Source of the DNA: Prevotella melaninogenica
GTDB taxonomy: Bacteria; Bacteroidota; Bacteroidia; Bacteroidales; Bacteroidaceae
Assembly (NCBI RefSeq): GCF_013267595.1
Contig: NZ_CP054010.1
Coordinates: 1 to 64,000 of the forward strand
DNA: 64,000 nt
Direction of reading: 5' to 3'
Shown: piece by piece, positions 37,890 through 46,384 of the stretch
Layout: every line of letters begins with the position of its first letter
Position numbering within the stretch: the stretch's first letter is position 1
The notes under the pieces: generated by a model
What the model was told of the DNA's origin: nothing
The model's database searches: none
Seen by the model: the letters and a program-made list of their open reading frames with translations, nothing else
Translations under genes and position numbers: made by a program

Positions 37890-39359
37890 TTAGAATTGAT
37901 TTCTTGCCTTACCTACACAACCATTTGGCATCTGGATATGTAACATGGCACATACGGTTGGTGCAATGTCAACGATATGTGTCTCGATATTGCTTGCACC
38001 ATGCTTCACGTTCCATCCAAAGAGTAGGAAAGGAATATGCGTGTCGTATGGGAATGGCTGTCCATGCTGAGTTCCACGGAAGTCTGGTCTATCCTTACCA
38101 CCAAAGAACTGTGGGCGTGTTACAACACCAATCTCACCAGAACGGCCACGGAAATAACCATTCTGCATACGCTCCTTTATCCAATTTGGCATCGTTGTCT
38201 CGCTTATCTTCTCCTCGTCAAAGACGTAGAGGAACTGTGGATCTTTCTTCAACCACTCTACAGACTCGTCTATAATCTCCTGCTTCTTCTTACCAGCTGC
38301 TTCGATAGTTGAGTCGTTGAGGTAGAACTGGTAGTTGTCTTCACCCATCACAGGACTGATACCAAACTTTCCTTGTAGATAGGTATTGAGGTCTTTTACT
38401 GTCTGTTTATAATCCCATCCACCTGCTGGAATACGGTGCTCACGCATGTAGTTGTAGTTGTGAGCAGCACCATGGTCAGCTGTAAGGAAGAGCAGATAGT
38501 TGCCTTCGCCCACCTCTTTGTCAAGCACCTTAAGGAACCAAGCCAAGTCTTTATCTAACTGCATGTAAACCTCGTGATTCTCTTTTCCACGTGTAGAGAA
38601 TCTATGTCCGATGATATCTGTTGATGAGATACTCACAGTGAGCATGTCAGTTTCTTTTCCTTTACCAAGTTTCTCATTCTTCAAAGCCGCCTCAGCCATT
38701 TTGAAAGTCATGGTAACACCCTGTGGAGAACCCTTGATATCAAAGTTAGGGTCTGTGTGATTCTTTGCATTAAAGTCCTCAACCCATTGTGGAAGCTTAT
38801 CCATATAGAAGGTAGAAGATACAAAGCGACCTGCCGAAGTGTCCCACCAGTAAGCGGCATCGGCTGCATGACCAGCAGGAAGGATTGATGCACGGTCTTT
38901 CAATGCTACACCAATCACCTTTGAACGGAAGTCTGTTGCAACTTGAAGTTCGTCACCGATGGTAGATGTAAGCATACGACGAGGGCTCATCTGACCTTCT
39001 TTACTATCGGAGCCAACACTCTTTACCGTATTATCCTCGCAGCAATAAACACTCTTATCATCTTGATAGAAAGAGTTACCAGCAATACCTGTGAAGGCAG
39101 GAATAGAACCAGTATAAACAGAACTATGTCCAATCGCAGTCACTGTTGGTGCATAGTTGATATGTGTATTCTCAAAAGAGAAGCCTTGGTTGAGCAATCT
39201 TTTCAAACCATCATTACCATATTCATTGTTGTAATAGTAAAGATAATCCCAACGCATTTGGTCGACAACAAGACCAACCACCAACTTTGGTCGTTGTATC
39301 TGCGCATTCGCTGCTGCTGTAATCAGCAATCCAGCTACAAGAAAAAGCAGTTTTTTCAT
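37890..39359 (-). CDS. pafA: PafA-type alkaline phosphatase
   Basis: 489 aa with a signal peptide (MKKLLFLVAGLLITAAANA). PafA hallmarks: metal-binding VVGLVVDQMRWDYL, the nucleophile Thr in YAPTVTAIGHSSVYTG, Asn in GIAGNSFYQ, the Lys-Arg pair in LKDRASILPAGHAAD, and metal ligands in SISSTDIIGHRFS and LFLTADHGAAHN. PafA is a calcium-independent, phosphate-insensitive periplasmic monoesterase of Bacteroidota that releases phosphate from sugar phosphates. It has its own -7 box at 39387-39394. Confidence 0.93.
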   Translation of the reverse strand: MKKLLFLVAGLLITAAANAQIQRPKLVVGLVVDQMRWDYLYYYNNEYGNDGLKRLLNQGFSFENTHINYAPTVTAIGHSSVYTGSIPAFTGIAGNSFYQDDKSVYCCEDNTVKSVGSDSKEGQMSPRRMLTSTIGDELQVATDFRSKVIGVALKDRASILPAGHAADAAYWWDTSAGRFVSSTFYMDKLPQWVEDFNAKNHTDPNFDIKGSPQGVTMTFKMAEAALKNEKLGKGKETDMLTVSISSTDIIGHRFSTRGKENHEVYMQLDKDLAWFLKVLDKEVGEGNYLLFLTADHGAAHNYNYMREHRIPAGGWDYKQTVKDLNTYLQGKFGISPVMGEDNYQFYLNDSTIEAAGKKKQEIIDESVEWLKKDPQFLYVFDEEKISETTMPNWIKERMQNGYFRGRSGEIGVVTRPQFFGGKDRPDFRGTQHGQPFPYDTHIPFLLFGWNVKHGASNIETHIVDIAPTVCAMLHIQMPNGCVGKARNQF

Positions 39360-39386
39360 TTTAGGTCATGTGTTTAAATTATCTTG

Positions 39387-39394
39387 CAAACTTA
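39387..39394 (-). promoter_or_regulatory. -7 box for pafA
   Basis: The complement reads TAAGTTTG, about 30 bp before the pafA start and divergent from the response-regulator box. Confidence 0.45.
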
Positions 39395-39427
39395 CAATAT
39401 TTTTTTTAATTTCTCGACTTTTTTGTC

Positions 39428-39435
39428 TACTTTTG
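39428..39435 (+). promoter_or_regulatory. -7 box for the LuxR-type regulator
   Basis: TACTTTTG, 37 bp before the start codon. No -33 box seen. Confidence 0.5.
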
Positions 39436-39471
39436 CACTTGTCGGAATGATATTAAATACAAACAAGAAAC

Positions 39472-40116
39472 ATGAAGAATATTATCATCGCAGATAATCA
39501 AGATATCACACAGGCTGGAATGGCTTATGTGCTTTCTAAAAGGGATAATATATCTTGCCAAGTGGCAAGGAATAAGTCTGAGTTGATACTCCTTTTAAGC
39601 GATTGTCCCGAAGCGGTTGTGATATTAGATTATACCTTGTTTGATATTTCCAGTGAGTCTGATCTTCTGAATATCGGACAACGTTTCCCGCTTGCACATC
39701 TTATATTGTGGAGTGAGGAGTTGAGTGTCGACTTCATTCGCAGTCTTGTCAATGCAAGCAATCGGATTAGTGTGCTTATGAAGGATGCTAAGATGGCTGA
39801 AATAGAACAATGTCTTGACTATGTGTTGCAGGGTCAACGTTTCCTTTGTCAGCACGCTACTAACATGATTTTGGCCCCTACAGCGTTAGTTGATAAGGAG
39901 ATTGTCGCATTGACAAAGACAGAGACTGAGATTCTTAAGGAGATTGCATTAGGTGCTACGACACGTGAGATTGCTGATAAACGTTTTTCTTCTTTCCACA
40001 CGGTCAACACACACAGAAAGAACATCTTTCGTAAGTTGGGTGTGAATAATGTTCATGAAGCTATCCGTTATGCGATGCGTTCGGGATTAGTGGATGCTGC
40101 AGAATATTATATTTAA
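39472..40116 (+). CDS. Response regulator, NarL/LuxR family
   Basis: 214 aa. The receiver domain (IIIADNQDITQAGMAYVLS) has an acidic pair reduced to one Asp next to Asn, and the probable phospho-acceptor Asp in VVILDYTLFDIS. The C-terminal LuxR helix-turn-helix is TKTETEILKEIALGATTREIA with HTVNTHRKNIFRKLGVNNVHEAIRYA. No histidine kinase is adjacent (orphan). The weak acidic pocket (D-N in place of D-D/D-E) and the Ser-rich loop leave open whether it is phosphorylated. Confidence 0.88.
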   Translation: MKNIIIADNQDITQAGMAYVLSKRDNISCQVARNKSELILLLSDCPEAVVILDYTLFDISSESDLLNIGQRFPLAHLILWSEELSVDFIRSLVNASNRISVLMKDAKMAEIEQCLDYVLQGQRFLCQHATNMILAPTALVDKEIVALTKTETEILKEIALGATTREIADKRFSSFHTVNTHRKNIFRKLGVNNVHEAIRYAMRSGLVDAAEYYI

Positions 40117-40308
40117 AGTATATCTTGTTAAACCTTAATCATCTTTACCCTCCTTTTCTTGATTTAAAAGGATAGAAATTTACGCGCATGAGTTGCGAAA
40201 TATATTTACACTCATGCTTGTCTATTTGCCCTATTTTTACCTAAAAAGCACCCTCTTTTGTTGCGTTTGTAACTAACTTGAAATCAAGTTGTTATAAAAC
40301 TGAATAAT

Positions 40309-40418
40309 AAGAGGTGCTTAAATGGACTTCAAAAGGGCGTTAGTAACGTTGCTAAAGGGCACCTTTTGCAAGCCAATTGGGCGTCTTTTCAAACCCAATT
40401 AAGCATCTATTGATTTTT
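40309..40418. repeat. 22-bp tandem array, GGGCG family, copy 2 (5 units)
   Basis: Units start at 40309, 40331, 40353, 40375 and 40397, with cores GGTGC, GGGCG, GGGCA, GGGCG and AAGCA at the same place in each. The array is in reverse orientation to that at 19672-19781. The gap 40117-40594 also holds a terminator hairpin and nothing else I can name. Confidence 0.8.
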
Positions 40419-40519
40419 AAGTAGTGACTTTTTTATTACAATGTGGTTTGAATTGATGTTTTTCTTGAAGCCACCTTATAATGTTGTAGACTCCTTACAA
40501 CGTAGGTTGATGACAACAG

Positions 40520-40566
40520 AAAGAGCCATATCAAACACTGTTAGCGTGAATTGATACGGCTCTTTT
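40520..40566. terminator. Terminator of the OPT gene
   Basis: AAAGAGCCATATCAA (40520-40534) and TTGATACGGCTCTTTT (40551-40566), one mismatch in a stem of about 15 bp, 28 bp after the OPT stop. Confidence 0.75.
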
Positions 40567-40594
40567 CGTATGTGTTATGGATGAAGGACCAATT

Positions 40595-42589
40595 TTAGTT
40601 TTGGTCTGCTAACTCCTTTTTGTTAAGCTTGGTTGCAAGAATGAAGTAGAGAATCAAAGCAGCGTAAGCCACAAGTGAGAGAAGTTCTGAGAGATGATTC
40701 TCCCACCAAGATGAGTAATCGAACTCGATACCACCAAACTTCAGTAGGGCAGAAACGACACCCATCAGCGCACCACCAGCAATGAAGCCTGATGCTAAGA
40801 GTGTTCCCTTGTCGCCACGTGCCTTGTTGACTGCTTCATCTTTAGAGCGAGTGGTTACATACCAGTTTACGGCGCCACCCACCAAGAGAGGAATATTCAA
40901 CTCTAAAGGTATGAACATACCCAAAGCGAAAGCTAAGGCAGGAACCTTGCAACGGTCGAGAATGAGTGCGATAACTGCACCAATGCCATAGAGAACCCAA
41001 GGCGCACCTTGTCCACTCATCAATGGTTTGATAACAGCTGCCATTGCGTTTGCCTGTGGTGCAGCCAACTTGCCAGAGTTGAAGCCATAAGTCTTATCCA
41101 AAACAATCATCACACCCGCTACAGTAGCAGCAGAAATAATTGTACCGAGGAACTTCCATGTTTCCTGCTTCTTAGGAGTTGTGCCGAGCCAATAGCCAAT
41201 CTTTAAGTCGGTGATGAATGAACCTGCCATAGAAAGGGCTGTACAAACAACGCCACCCATTAATAGAGCAGCCAACATACCAGCGTTACCCTTCAGTCCA
41301 ACTGCTACCATAACGACAGATGCAAGGATGAGGGTCATCAATGTCATACCTGATACAGGGTTGCTTCCTACAATTGCAATGGCATTAGCAGCAACAGTAG
41401 TGAAGAGGAAGGCAATGATGGCTACGAGAAGAATACCCACAACTGCATGCAGCAGATTGAAGTCCATCACACCAAAATAGAAGAACAGGAAGGTGATGAT
41501 GAGGGTGGCAATACTTCCGAAAGCAATAATTTTAAAGGATATATCACGCTGTGTGCGGAGGATTTCTTCCTGTCCACTGCCTTTACCTTTCATCTCACGT
41601 GCAGCCAAACCAACCGCACTCTTGATGATACCCCACGACTTGATGATACCAATGATACCTGACATAGCAATGCCACCGATACCGATTGAACGAGCGTATG
41701 ACTTAAAGATAACTTCTGGTGCCATCTGTCCTACGGCTGTAGTGATTGATGGGTCCCACTGGTTCAGTACGGTGTCTGGGAAGATGAGTGCCATACCTGG
41801 TACGATAAGCCACCATACAGTCAGTGAACCAACACAGATGATGAAGGCATATTTCAAGCCGATGATATAACCAAGACCGAGGACGGCGGCGCCCGTATTA
41901 ACCTTGAAGACGAGTTTAGCTTTGTCTGCTATCGTCTCACCAAAGCCAATCATACGACTCGTTACATTCTCATTCCACCATCCAAAAGTGGCAACTGTGA
42001 AGTCATAGAGTCCACCTACAAGACCAGCGAGGAGAAGAGGTTTTGCCTGACTTCCACCTTTCTCGCCACTCACGAGTACCTGTGTGGTAGCCGTTGCTTC
42101 AGGGAAAGGATATTTACCATGCTGATCCTTAACGAAGTATTTACGGAAAGGAATCAAAAAGAGAATACCCAAGACACCACCTAAAGCAGCTGCAATGAAG
42201 ATATTGAAGAAGTCGGCTTCCAACTCAAGCATATAGATAGCTGGCATAACGAAGATACCTCCCGCAACAACAGCACCTGAACAAGCTCCGATACTTTGGA
42301 TAATGACATTCTCGCCTAATGCGTTCTTACGCTTTGTGGCAGATGATACTCCAATAGCAATAATGGCAATTGGGATAGCAGCCTCAAATACTTGTCCAAC
42401 TTTCAAACCAAGATAAGCTGCGGCAGCAGAGAAGAGAACTGCCATGAGAATACCCCAAGTGATAGACCATGGGCTTACTTCACGATACGTCTCTTGTGGT
42501 GACATGACTGGCTTGTACTCTTCGCCATCTTTCAACTCCCTAAAGGCATTCTCAGGAAGGTCAATGTTTTGATTCTGGTTATTTTCCAT
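40595..42589 (-). CDS. OPT-family oligopeptide transporter
   Basis: 664 aa with about 14-16 membrane helices. It contains the family-like strings SWSITWGILMAVLFSAAAAYLG, GQVFEAAIPIAIIAIG and ENVIIQSIGACSGAV of OPT (oligopeptide transporter) proteins, and GSNPVSGMTLMTL near the middle. Likely imports peptides or metal-peptide complexes with protons. The length is normal. It stands alone with a divergent trmO. Confidence 0.92.
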   Translation of the reverse strand: MENNQNQNIDLPENAFRELKDGEEYKPVMSPQETYREVSPWSITWGILMAVLFSAAAAYLGLKVGQVFEAAIPIAIIAIGVSSATKRKNALGENVIIQSIGACSGAVVAGGIFVMPAIYMLELEADFFNIFIAAALGGVLGILFLIPFRKYFVKDQHGKYPFPEATATTQVLVSGEKGGSQAKPLLLAGLVGGLYDFTVATFGWWNENVTSRMIGFGETIADKAKLVFKVNTGAAVLGLGYIIGLKYAFIICVGSLTVWWLIVPGMALIFPDTVLNQWDPSITTAVGQMAPEVIFKSYARSIGIGGIAMSGIIGIIKSWGIIKSAVGLAAREMKGKGSGQEEILRTQRDISFKIIAFGSIATLIITFLFFYFGVMDFNLLHAVVGILLVAIIAFLFTTVAANAIAIVGSNPVSGMTLMTLILASVVMVAVGLKGNAGMLAALLMGGVVCTALSMAGSFITDLKIGYWLGTTPKKQETWKFLGTIISAATVAGVMIVLDKTYGFNSGKLAAPQANAMAAVIKPLMSGQGAPWVLYGIGAVIALILDRCKVPALAFALGMFIPLELNIPLLVGGAVNWYVTTRSKDEAVNKARGDKGTLLASGFIAGGALMGVVSALLKFGGIEFDYSSWWENHLSELLSLVAYAALILYFILATKLNKKELADQN

Positions 42590-42612
42590 TGTTTAATAGT
42601 ATTATTTGCTTG

Positions 42613-42620
42613 CAAAGATA
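42613..42620 (-). promoter_or_regulatory. -7 box for the OPT gene
   Basis: The complement reads TATCTTTG, about 24 bp before the start codon. Confidence 0.5.
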
Positions 42621-42637
42621 AATAAAAATCATTTATC

Positions 42638-42669
42638 TTGTACCAATTCAGCATAAAATATTATCTTTG
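42638..42669 (+). promoter_or_regulatory. trmO promoter, close to the start codon
   Basis: TTG (42638-42640), 21 bp, TATCTTTG (42662-42669). The ATG is at 42675, only 6 bp after the -7 box, so the message is probably leaderless or nearly so. Confidence 0.65.
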
Positions 42670-42674
42670 TCAGT

Positions 42675-43337
42675 ATGAAAGAGATTAGACCTATTGCTTT
42701 TTTCCGTTCTCCCTTGACGTCAAAGTTCGGTATTCCTCGGCAAAGTGGACTGGCTGACAATCTGGTGGGTAAGATTGTGTTTGAGTCTCAATACCAACGT
42801 GAGGAGGCATTGCGTGGACTGGAAGACTTTGATTATCTGTGGTTAATTTGGGGCTTTTCTGCAAATAAAACTACCGATGAGGGCAAACTGACTGTTCGCC
42901 CTCCTCGCTTAGGTGGGAATGAACGATTAGGCGTGTTTGCCACACGTTCGCCCTTTCGTCCAAATGGTCTTGGGCTGTCTTCTGTCCGTATTAAACGAAT
43001 AGTGGACGGAGTGATTGAAGTTGTTGGGGCTGATTTGATGGACGGTACACCTATTTATGATGTAAAACCTTATATCTCTTACGTCGATAGTCACCCAGAG
43101 GCAAGAGGTGGTTTTACCGATAAGAAAGAGTGGAAACTATTGTCTGTTATTATTGCAGAGGAGTATTCTAAGTTGTTTGATGCAGAGGAACTGGATGCCC
43201 TAAAGGAGGTTCTTTCGCAAGATCCACGCCCACAATATCAACATGATGCAGCACGTGTTTATGGTATGCCTTTCGCTGGGAAGGATGTGAAGTTTAGGGT
43301 TGAAGGGGATGTGTTAGAGGTTGTTGGGATTGATTAG
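42675..43337 (+). CDS. trmO: tRNA N6-threonylcarbamoyladenosine methyltransferase TrmO
   Basis: 220 aa. It has the TrmO/YaeB beta-barrel SAM-binding signatures RSPLTSKFGIPRQSGLAD, FDYLWLIWGF, LGVFATRSPFRPNGLGLS and GTPIYDVKPYISYVDS. The enzyme N6-methylates t6A37 in threonine tRNA. Length normal. Leader very short (see the promoter). Confidence 0.94.
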   Translation: MKEIRPIAFFRSPLTSKFGIPRQSGLADNLVGKIVFESQYQREEALRGLEDFDYLWLIWGFSANKTTDEGKLTVRPPRLGGNERLGVFATRSPFRPNGLGLSSVRIKRIVDGVIEVVGADLMDGTPIYDVKPYISYVDSHPEARGGFTDKKEWKLLSVIIAEEYSKLFDAEELDALKEVLSQDPRPQYQHDAARVYGMPFAGKDVKFRVEGDVLEVVGID

Positions 43338-43418
43338 GACGCTATTTGGCTTATTAGCCCAATTGGGCCAATTAGCCTTATAAGCCCAATTAGGCTAATA
43401 AACCCAATAAAGTTATTA
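43338..43418. repeat. 9-bp degenerate tandem repeat after trmO
   Basis: Nine consecutive 9-mers run directly from the trmO stop: GACGCTATT, TGGCTTATT, AGCCCAATT, GGGCCAATT, AGCCTTATA, AGCCCAATT, AGGCTAATA, AACCCAATA, AAGTTATTA. It lies between convergent genes and can fold into short hairpins (TTAGCC/GGCTAA), so it may act as a terminator. Confidence 0.65.
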
Positions 43419-43431
43419 TCTCAATAATCTG

Positions 43432-43755
43432 TTATTTCCCCTTTAAATACCGCATCCAAGCATAGGGACGTCGATGTGATATATAATTAAGGTTATTCAT
43501 ATTCTCATAAGCTTCCCGTTCAAAGGATAGGTTCATGTAGGCACGACCTGCCATTGGTAGGCGTATGAGCCATTCAATGACATACCATAAATAAAAGGGA
43601 AGGATGAGCATTTCTAACATTTGTCGTGTATGAATACGCTCATGATTGATTATCTCCTTCGTTAGTTTAACGCCAGGATGAACAAAAAGAAACCCAAGAA
43701 TGTTGATAGCATCATAATTCTTGGGCGGTAGATATTTCGTCCGAATAATCTTCAT
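43432..43755 (-). CDS. Small HExxH membrane protein
   Basis: 107 aa. NHERIHTRQMLEML holds a zinc-protease-like HExxH motif, followed by a hydrophobic segment LPFYLWYVIEWLIRL and FEREAYENMNNL, an E-rich third-ligand candidate. It resembles a very short M48/M56-like membrane metallopeptidase core, widespread in Bacteroidota but uncharacterised. Start ATG 43755 overlaps the stop of the upstream zinc-ribbon gene as TAATG, so translation is coupled. Confidence 0.65.
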   Translation of the reverse strand: MKIIRTKYLPPKNYDAINILGFLFVHPGVKLTKEIINHERIHTRQMLEMLILPFYLWYVIEWLIRLPMAGRAYMNLSFEREAYENMNNLNYISHRRPYAWMRYLKGK

Positions 43756-44255
43756 TAATCAGTCTCAATAGATTCAACACGTGGTTTGGAAACCGATGGA
43801 GCAATAGGTTGTGGCTCATTAGAAGAAGGCTCGGAGGTGCTGTTCTGATTGTCAGAACTGCTTGAAGAAGCGTCGTTGCTACTGCTCTTGCGACTTGAAC
43901 GATGACTTCTACGAATACTGTTGAACACCTTCTCAGCCTGTTCTTCTTCCTGTTTCTGGGTAGAATCGTTGGCTGTAGTATCTTTAACAATTGTGTCGAA
44001 CTTAGCCTTATTGTTGTCTGCTAAGTTTGAATCTGGTTCAATAGCAGTCTGTGTATACTCTGGATCGTTCTTATGTTGACCGTAATAATAGAATCCGAAG
44101 GCAACAAGGAAAATTGTTCCAAGAATAATAAAAGCAACCATACCGCGTCCTAAGGTTGGTCCGTTGTCTGTATCATTATTATTCAATGGAGTATTGCAGT
44201 AAGGACAATTCTTATCCTTCTCACTCACCTCATTATTACAATTACGACATTTCAT
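43755..44255 (-). CDS. Zinc-ribbon membrane protein
   Basis: 166 aa from ATG 44255 (MKCRNCNNEVSEKDKNCPYC). The longer frame is rejected because 44255 gives the classic N-terminal CxxC...CxxC zinc ribbon and lies after the promoter. One membrane helix follows (GMVAFIILGTIFLVAFGFYYYG), then a long disordered periplasmic Ser/Asn/Glu-rich tail. Function unknown. It is translationally coupled to the HExxH protein, which suggests a joint role. Confidence 0.7.
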   Translation of the reverse strand: MKCRNCNNEVSEKDKNCPYCNTPLNNNDTDNGPTLGRGMVAFIILGTIFLVAFGFYYYGQHKNDPEYTQTAIEPDSNLADNNKAKFDTIVKDTTANDSTQKQEEEQAEKVFNSIRRSHRSSRKSSSNDASSSSSDNQNSTSEPSSNEPQPIAPSVSKPRVESIETD

Positions 44256-44285
44256 ATTTCTTTCTTTAGCTTTGATTTCTATCGG

Positions 44286-44316
44286 CAAAGGTAAAAGAAA
44301 AGGTAGAGATGACAAA
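44286..44316 (-). promoter_or_regulatory. Promoter of the zinc-ribbon operon
   Basis: On the minus strand TTTG (44313-44316), 19 bp, TACCTTTG (44286-44293): full consensus, 30 bp before ATG 44255. Confidence 0.7.
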
Positions 44317-44354
44317 ACGATTTGCCTTTTTATTCGTTTCTTCTTTCTTTTTTG

Positions 44355-44362
44355 TATCTTTG
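44355..44362 (+). promoter_or_regulatory. -7 box of the DUF3256 gene
   Basis: TATCTTTG, 60 bp before ATG 44423. It rules out the longer open frame, whose ATG at 44309 lies upstream of it. Confidence 0.6.
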
Positions 44363-44422
44363 CAGGGATTTTCAAGAGATGATATAATCATTTTAAAAAC
44401 AGAAAAGAAGGAGTTTCTCGAT

Positions 44423-45019
44423 ATGAAAAAGATATTGATAATTATATGTTTCCTTACTTGTTGGTCGGGTGTTTCTGCCCAAAGTCTGCGTGAGGTATGG
44501 ATAGAAATGCCTGATAGTATACTGCCTTATTTGAGCAAGAGCCAGCGTACAGAGCTGGCTGACTATGTTGAAATGAAGGCAGAACCAGCCGTCTTGAGTA
44601 CTTTCGGTGATTCTGTTCGGATTGAACGCATGACCAATAACTATCTTTTATTGAAGGCAAACGAGGCAACACGATTGGAAATCAAGCTGTTGGATAATAA
44701 CACGTTGGCTTTAGTTCAGACATGGATGGCACCTGCTGCAGAAAGTAAGTTGAATCTTTTCAACCTACAATGGCAACCTAAAGAAGCAGTTGTAGCGTAT
44801 AAAGCGAATATTGTAAAACCCGACTCGATGAGTGATGAAGACTTTTCTGATTTGAAGACATTGATGTCTCCTCGTCTAAAAGAATATCGATTGTCAGCAG
44901 ATAACAACTCATTGTCAGTAAGTTGGAACTATCCATTGCTTTCTAAGAAGGATGTCAAGCGTGTCACAGAGTTATTAAAGTCGCAGGTACTTAACTGGAC
45001 AGGAAAAGATTTTCGATAG
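44423..45019 (+). CDS. DUF3256 secreted protein
   Basis: 199 aa from ATG 44423 (signal peptide MKKILIIICFLTCWSGVSA). The body starts LREVWIEMPDSILPYLSKSQR and contains FGDSVRIERMTNNYLLLKANE, features of the Bacteroidota DUF3256 family. Function unknown. It is separated from the next gene by a strong independent promoter. Confidence 0.8.
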   Translation: MKKILIIICFLTCWSGVSAQSLREVWIEMPDSILPYLSKSQRTELADYVEMKAEPAVLSTFGDSVRIERMTNNYLLLKANEATRLEIKLLDNNTLALVQTWMAPAAESKLNLFNLQWQPKEAVVAYKANIVKPDSMSDEDFSDLKTLMSPRLKEYRLSADNNSLSVSWNYPLLSKKDVKRVTELLKSQVLNWTGKDFR

Positions 45020-45036
45020 TAAAAAACGATTGCACA

Positions 45037-45068
45037 TTTGGCAGTTTCTGATAAAATCAGTACTTTTG
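45037..45068 (+). promoter_or_regulatory. Promoter of the nupG-rsmE gene group
   Basis: TTTG (45037-45040), 20 bp, TACTTTTG (45061-45068): consensus pair, 25 bp before the permease ATG. Confidence 0.75.
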
Positions 45069-45093
45069 TGCTCATAAAATAATAGCTTATAGC

Positions 45094-46356
45094 ATGAATT
45101 TGAAGGTACGTTTAGCATTGATGAACTTCTTGGAGTTCGCAGTGTGGGGAGCTTATTTGACCTCTATGGGTCGCTATCTTGGTAATATCGGTATTGGTCC
45201 TGAGATTGGCTATTTCTACTCAATGCAAGGTGTGGTGTCTATCTTTATGCCTGCTTTGATGGGTATTGTTGCTGACCGTTGGGTACCTGCTCAGCGTTTG
45301 TTGGGCTTCTGTCATCTGCTTGCAGGCTTGTTTATGTTTGCCACAGCAGGCTATGGCTTGAGCGTTGGTGACCATGCAGACTTCTCTACCATCTTCACTC
45401 TTTATTCGCTTTCTGTTGCCTTCTATATGCCAACATTGGCTCTCTCAAACTCTGTTGCTTATAGTGCTTTGAGTGATGCAGGTATGGATACAGTGAAAGC
45501 TTTCCCACCTATCCGTGTGTTCGGTACAATCGGTTTTATTCTTACCATGTGGTTGGTAGACATCTTAGGCTTCCAAAGCAATCAGAATCAGTTTATTACT
45601 TCTGGTGTGGTAAGTATCCTTCTCTTCCTTTATACCTTTACATTACCTAAGTGTGCAGTTAATAAAGGCACTGAACAGAAGAGCTTTGTGGATGCCTTTG
45701 GCTTACGTGCTTTTGCTTTATTCAAGGAGAAGAAGATGGCAATCTTCTTTATCTTCTCAATGTTATTGGGTGTAAGTCTTCAGATTACCAATAGCTTTGC
45801 CAATCCTTTCCTCTTTAGTTTTGGTGCTCAACCAGAGTTTGTAAACTCTTTCGGAGTACAGCATGCTAATATCTTGATTAGTCTTTCACAGGTTAGCGAG
45901 ACTTGTTGTATCCTTCTGATTCCATTCTTTATGCGTCATTATGGTATTAAGAATGTGATGTTGATAGCTATGTTTGCATGGGTATTGCGCTTTGGCTTGT
46001 TTGGAGTTGGTAATCCAGGCTTCCCAGGTATCTTGATGTTCGTACTTTCAATGATTGTCTATGGAGTAGCCTTCGACTTCTTCAATATCTCAGGTTCACT
46101 CTTTGTTGATAATAGTACGGAGCCAGCTCTTCGTTCTTCAGCACAAGGTTTGTTTATGTTGATGACCAATGGTGTTGGTGCAACAGTAGGAACATTGGCA
46201 GCTCAAGCTATTGTAAATGCCTATACACATCCACAGACTGTGGGTTCAGATACACTGACTGTAGGTGATTGGCAGTCTTGTTGGTTCATCTTTGCAGGCT
46301 ATGCCTTTGTTGTAGGTGTCTTGTTTGCTATTATCTTCCGACCAAAGAAAGCATAA
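45094..46356 (+). CDS. nupG: NupG-like nucleoside permease (MFS)
   Basis: 420 aa, twelve membrane helices. It opens with NLKVRLALMNFLEFAVWGAYLTSM, the family start of nucleoside:H+ symporters, and contains KAFPPIRVFGTIGFILTMWLVD. It would import nucleosides, feeding the deoxynucleoside kinases and the uridine phosphorylase encoded elsewhere in this window. The next gene begins 28 bp after its stop. Confidence 0.88.
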   Translation: MNLKVRLALMNFLEFAVWGAYLTSMGRYLGNIGIGPEIGYFYSMQGVVSIFMPALMGIVADRWVPAQRLLGFCHLLAGLFMFATAGYGLSVGDHADFSTIFTLYSLSVAFYMPTLALSNSVAYSALSDAGMDTVKAFPPIRVFGTIGFILTMWLVDILGFQSNQNQFITSGVVSILLFLYTFTLPKCAVNKGTEQKSFVDAFGLRAFALFKEKKMAIFFIFSMLLGVSLQITNSFANPFLFSFGAQPEFVNSFGVQHANILISLSQVSETCCILLIPFFMRHYGIKNVMLIAMFAWVLRFGLFGVGNPGFPGILMFVLSMIVYGVAFDFFNISGSLFVDNSTEPALRSSAQGLFMLMTNGVGATVGTLAAQAIVNAYTHPQTVGSDTLTVGDWQSCWFIFAGYAFVVGVLFAIIFRPKKA

Positions 46357-46384
46357 TTACATACTGATAAATCGTATAGAATTA

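Noticed and set aside
40782..41870. Several + strand open frames inside the OPT gene
   Set aside because: They are in other frames of a clearly conserved transporter and have no family features.
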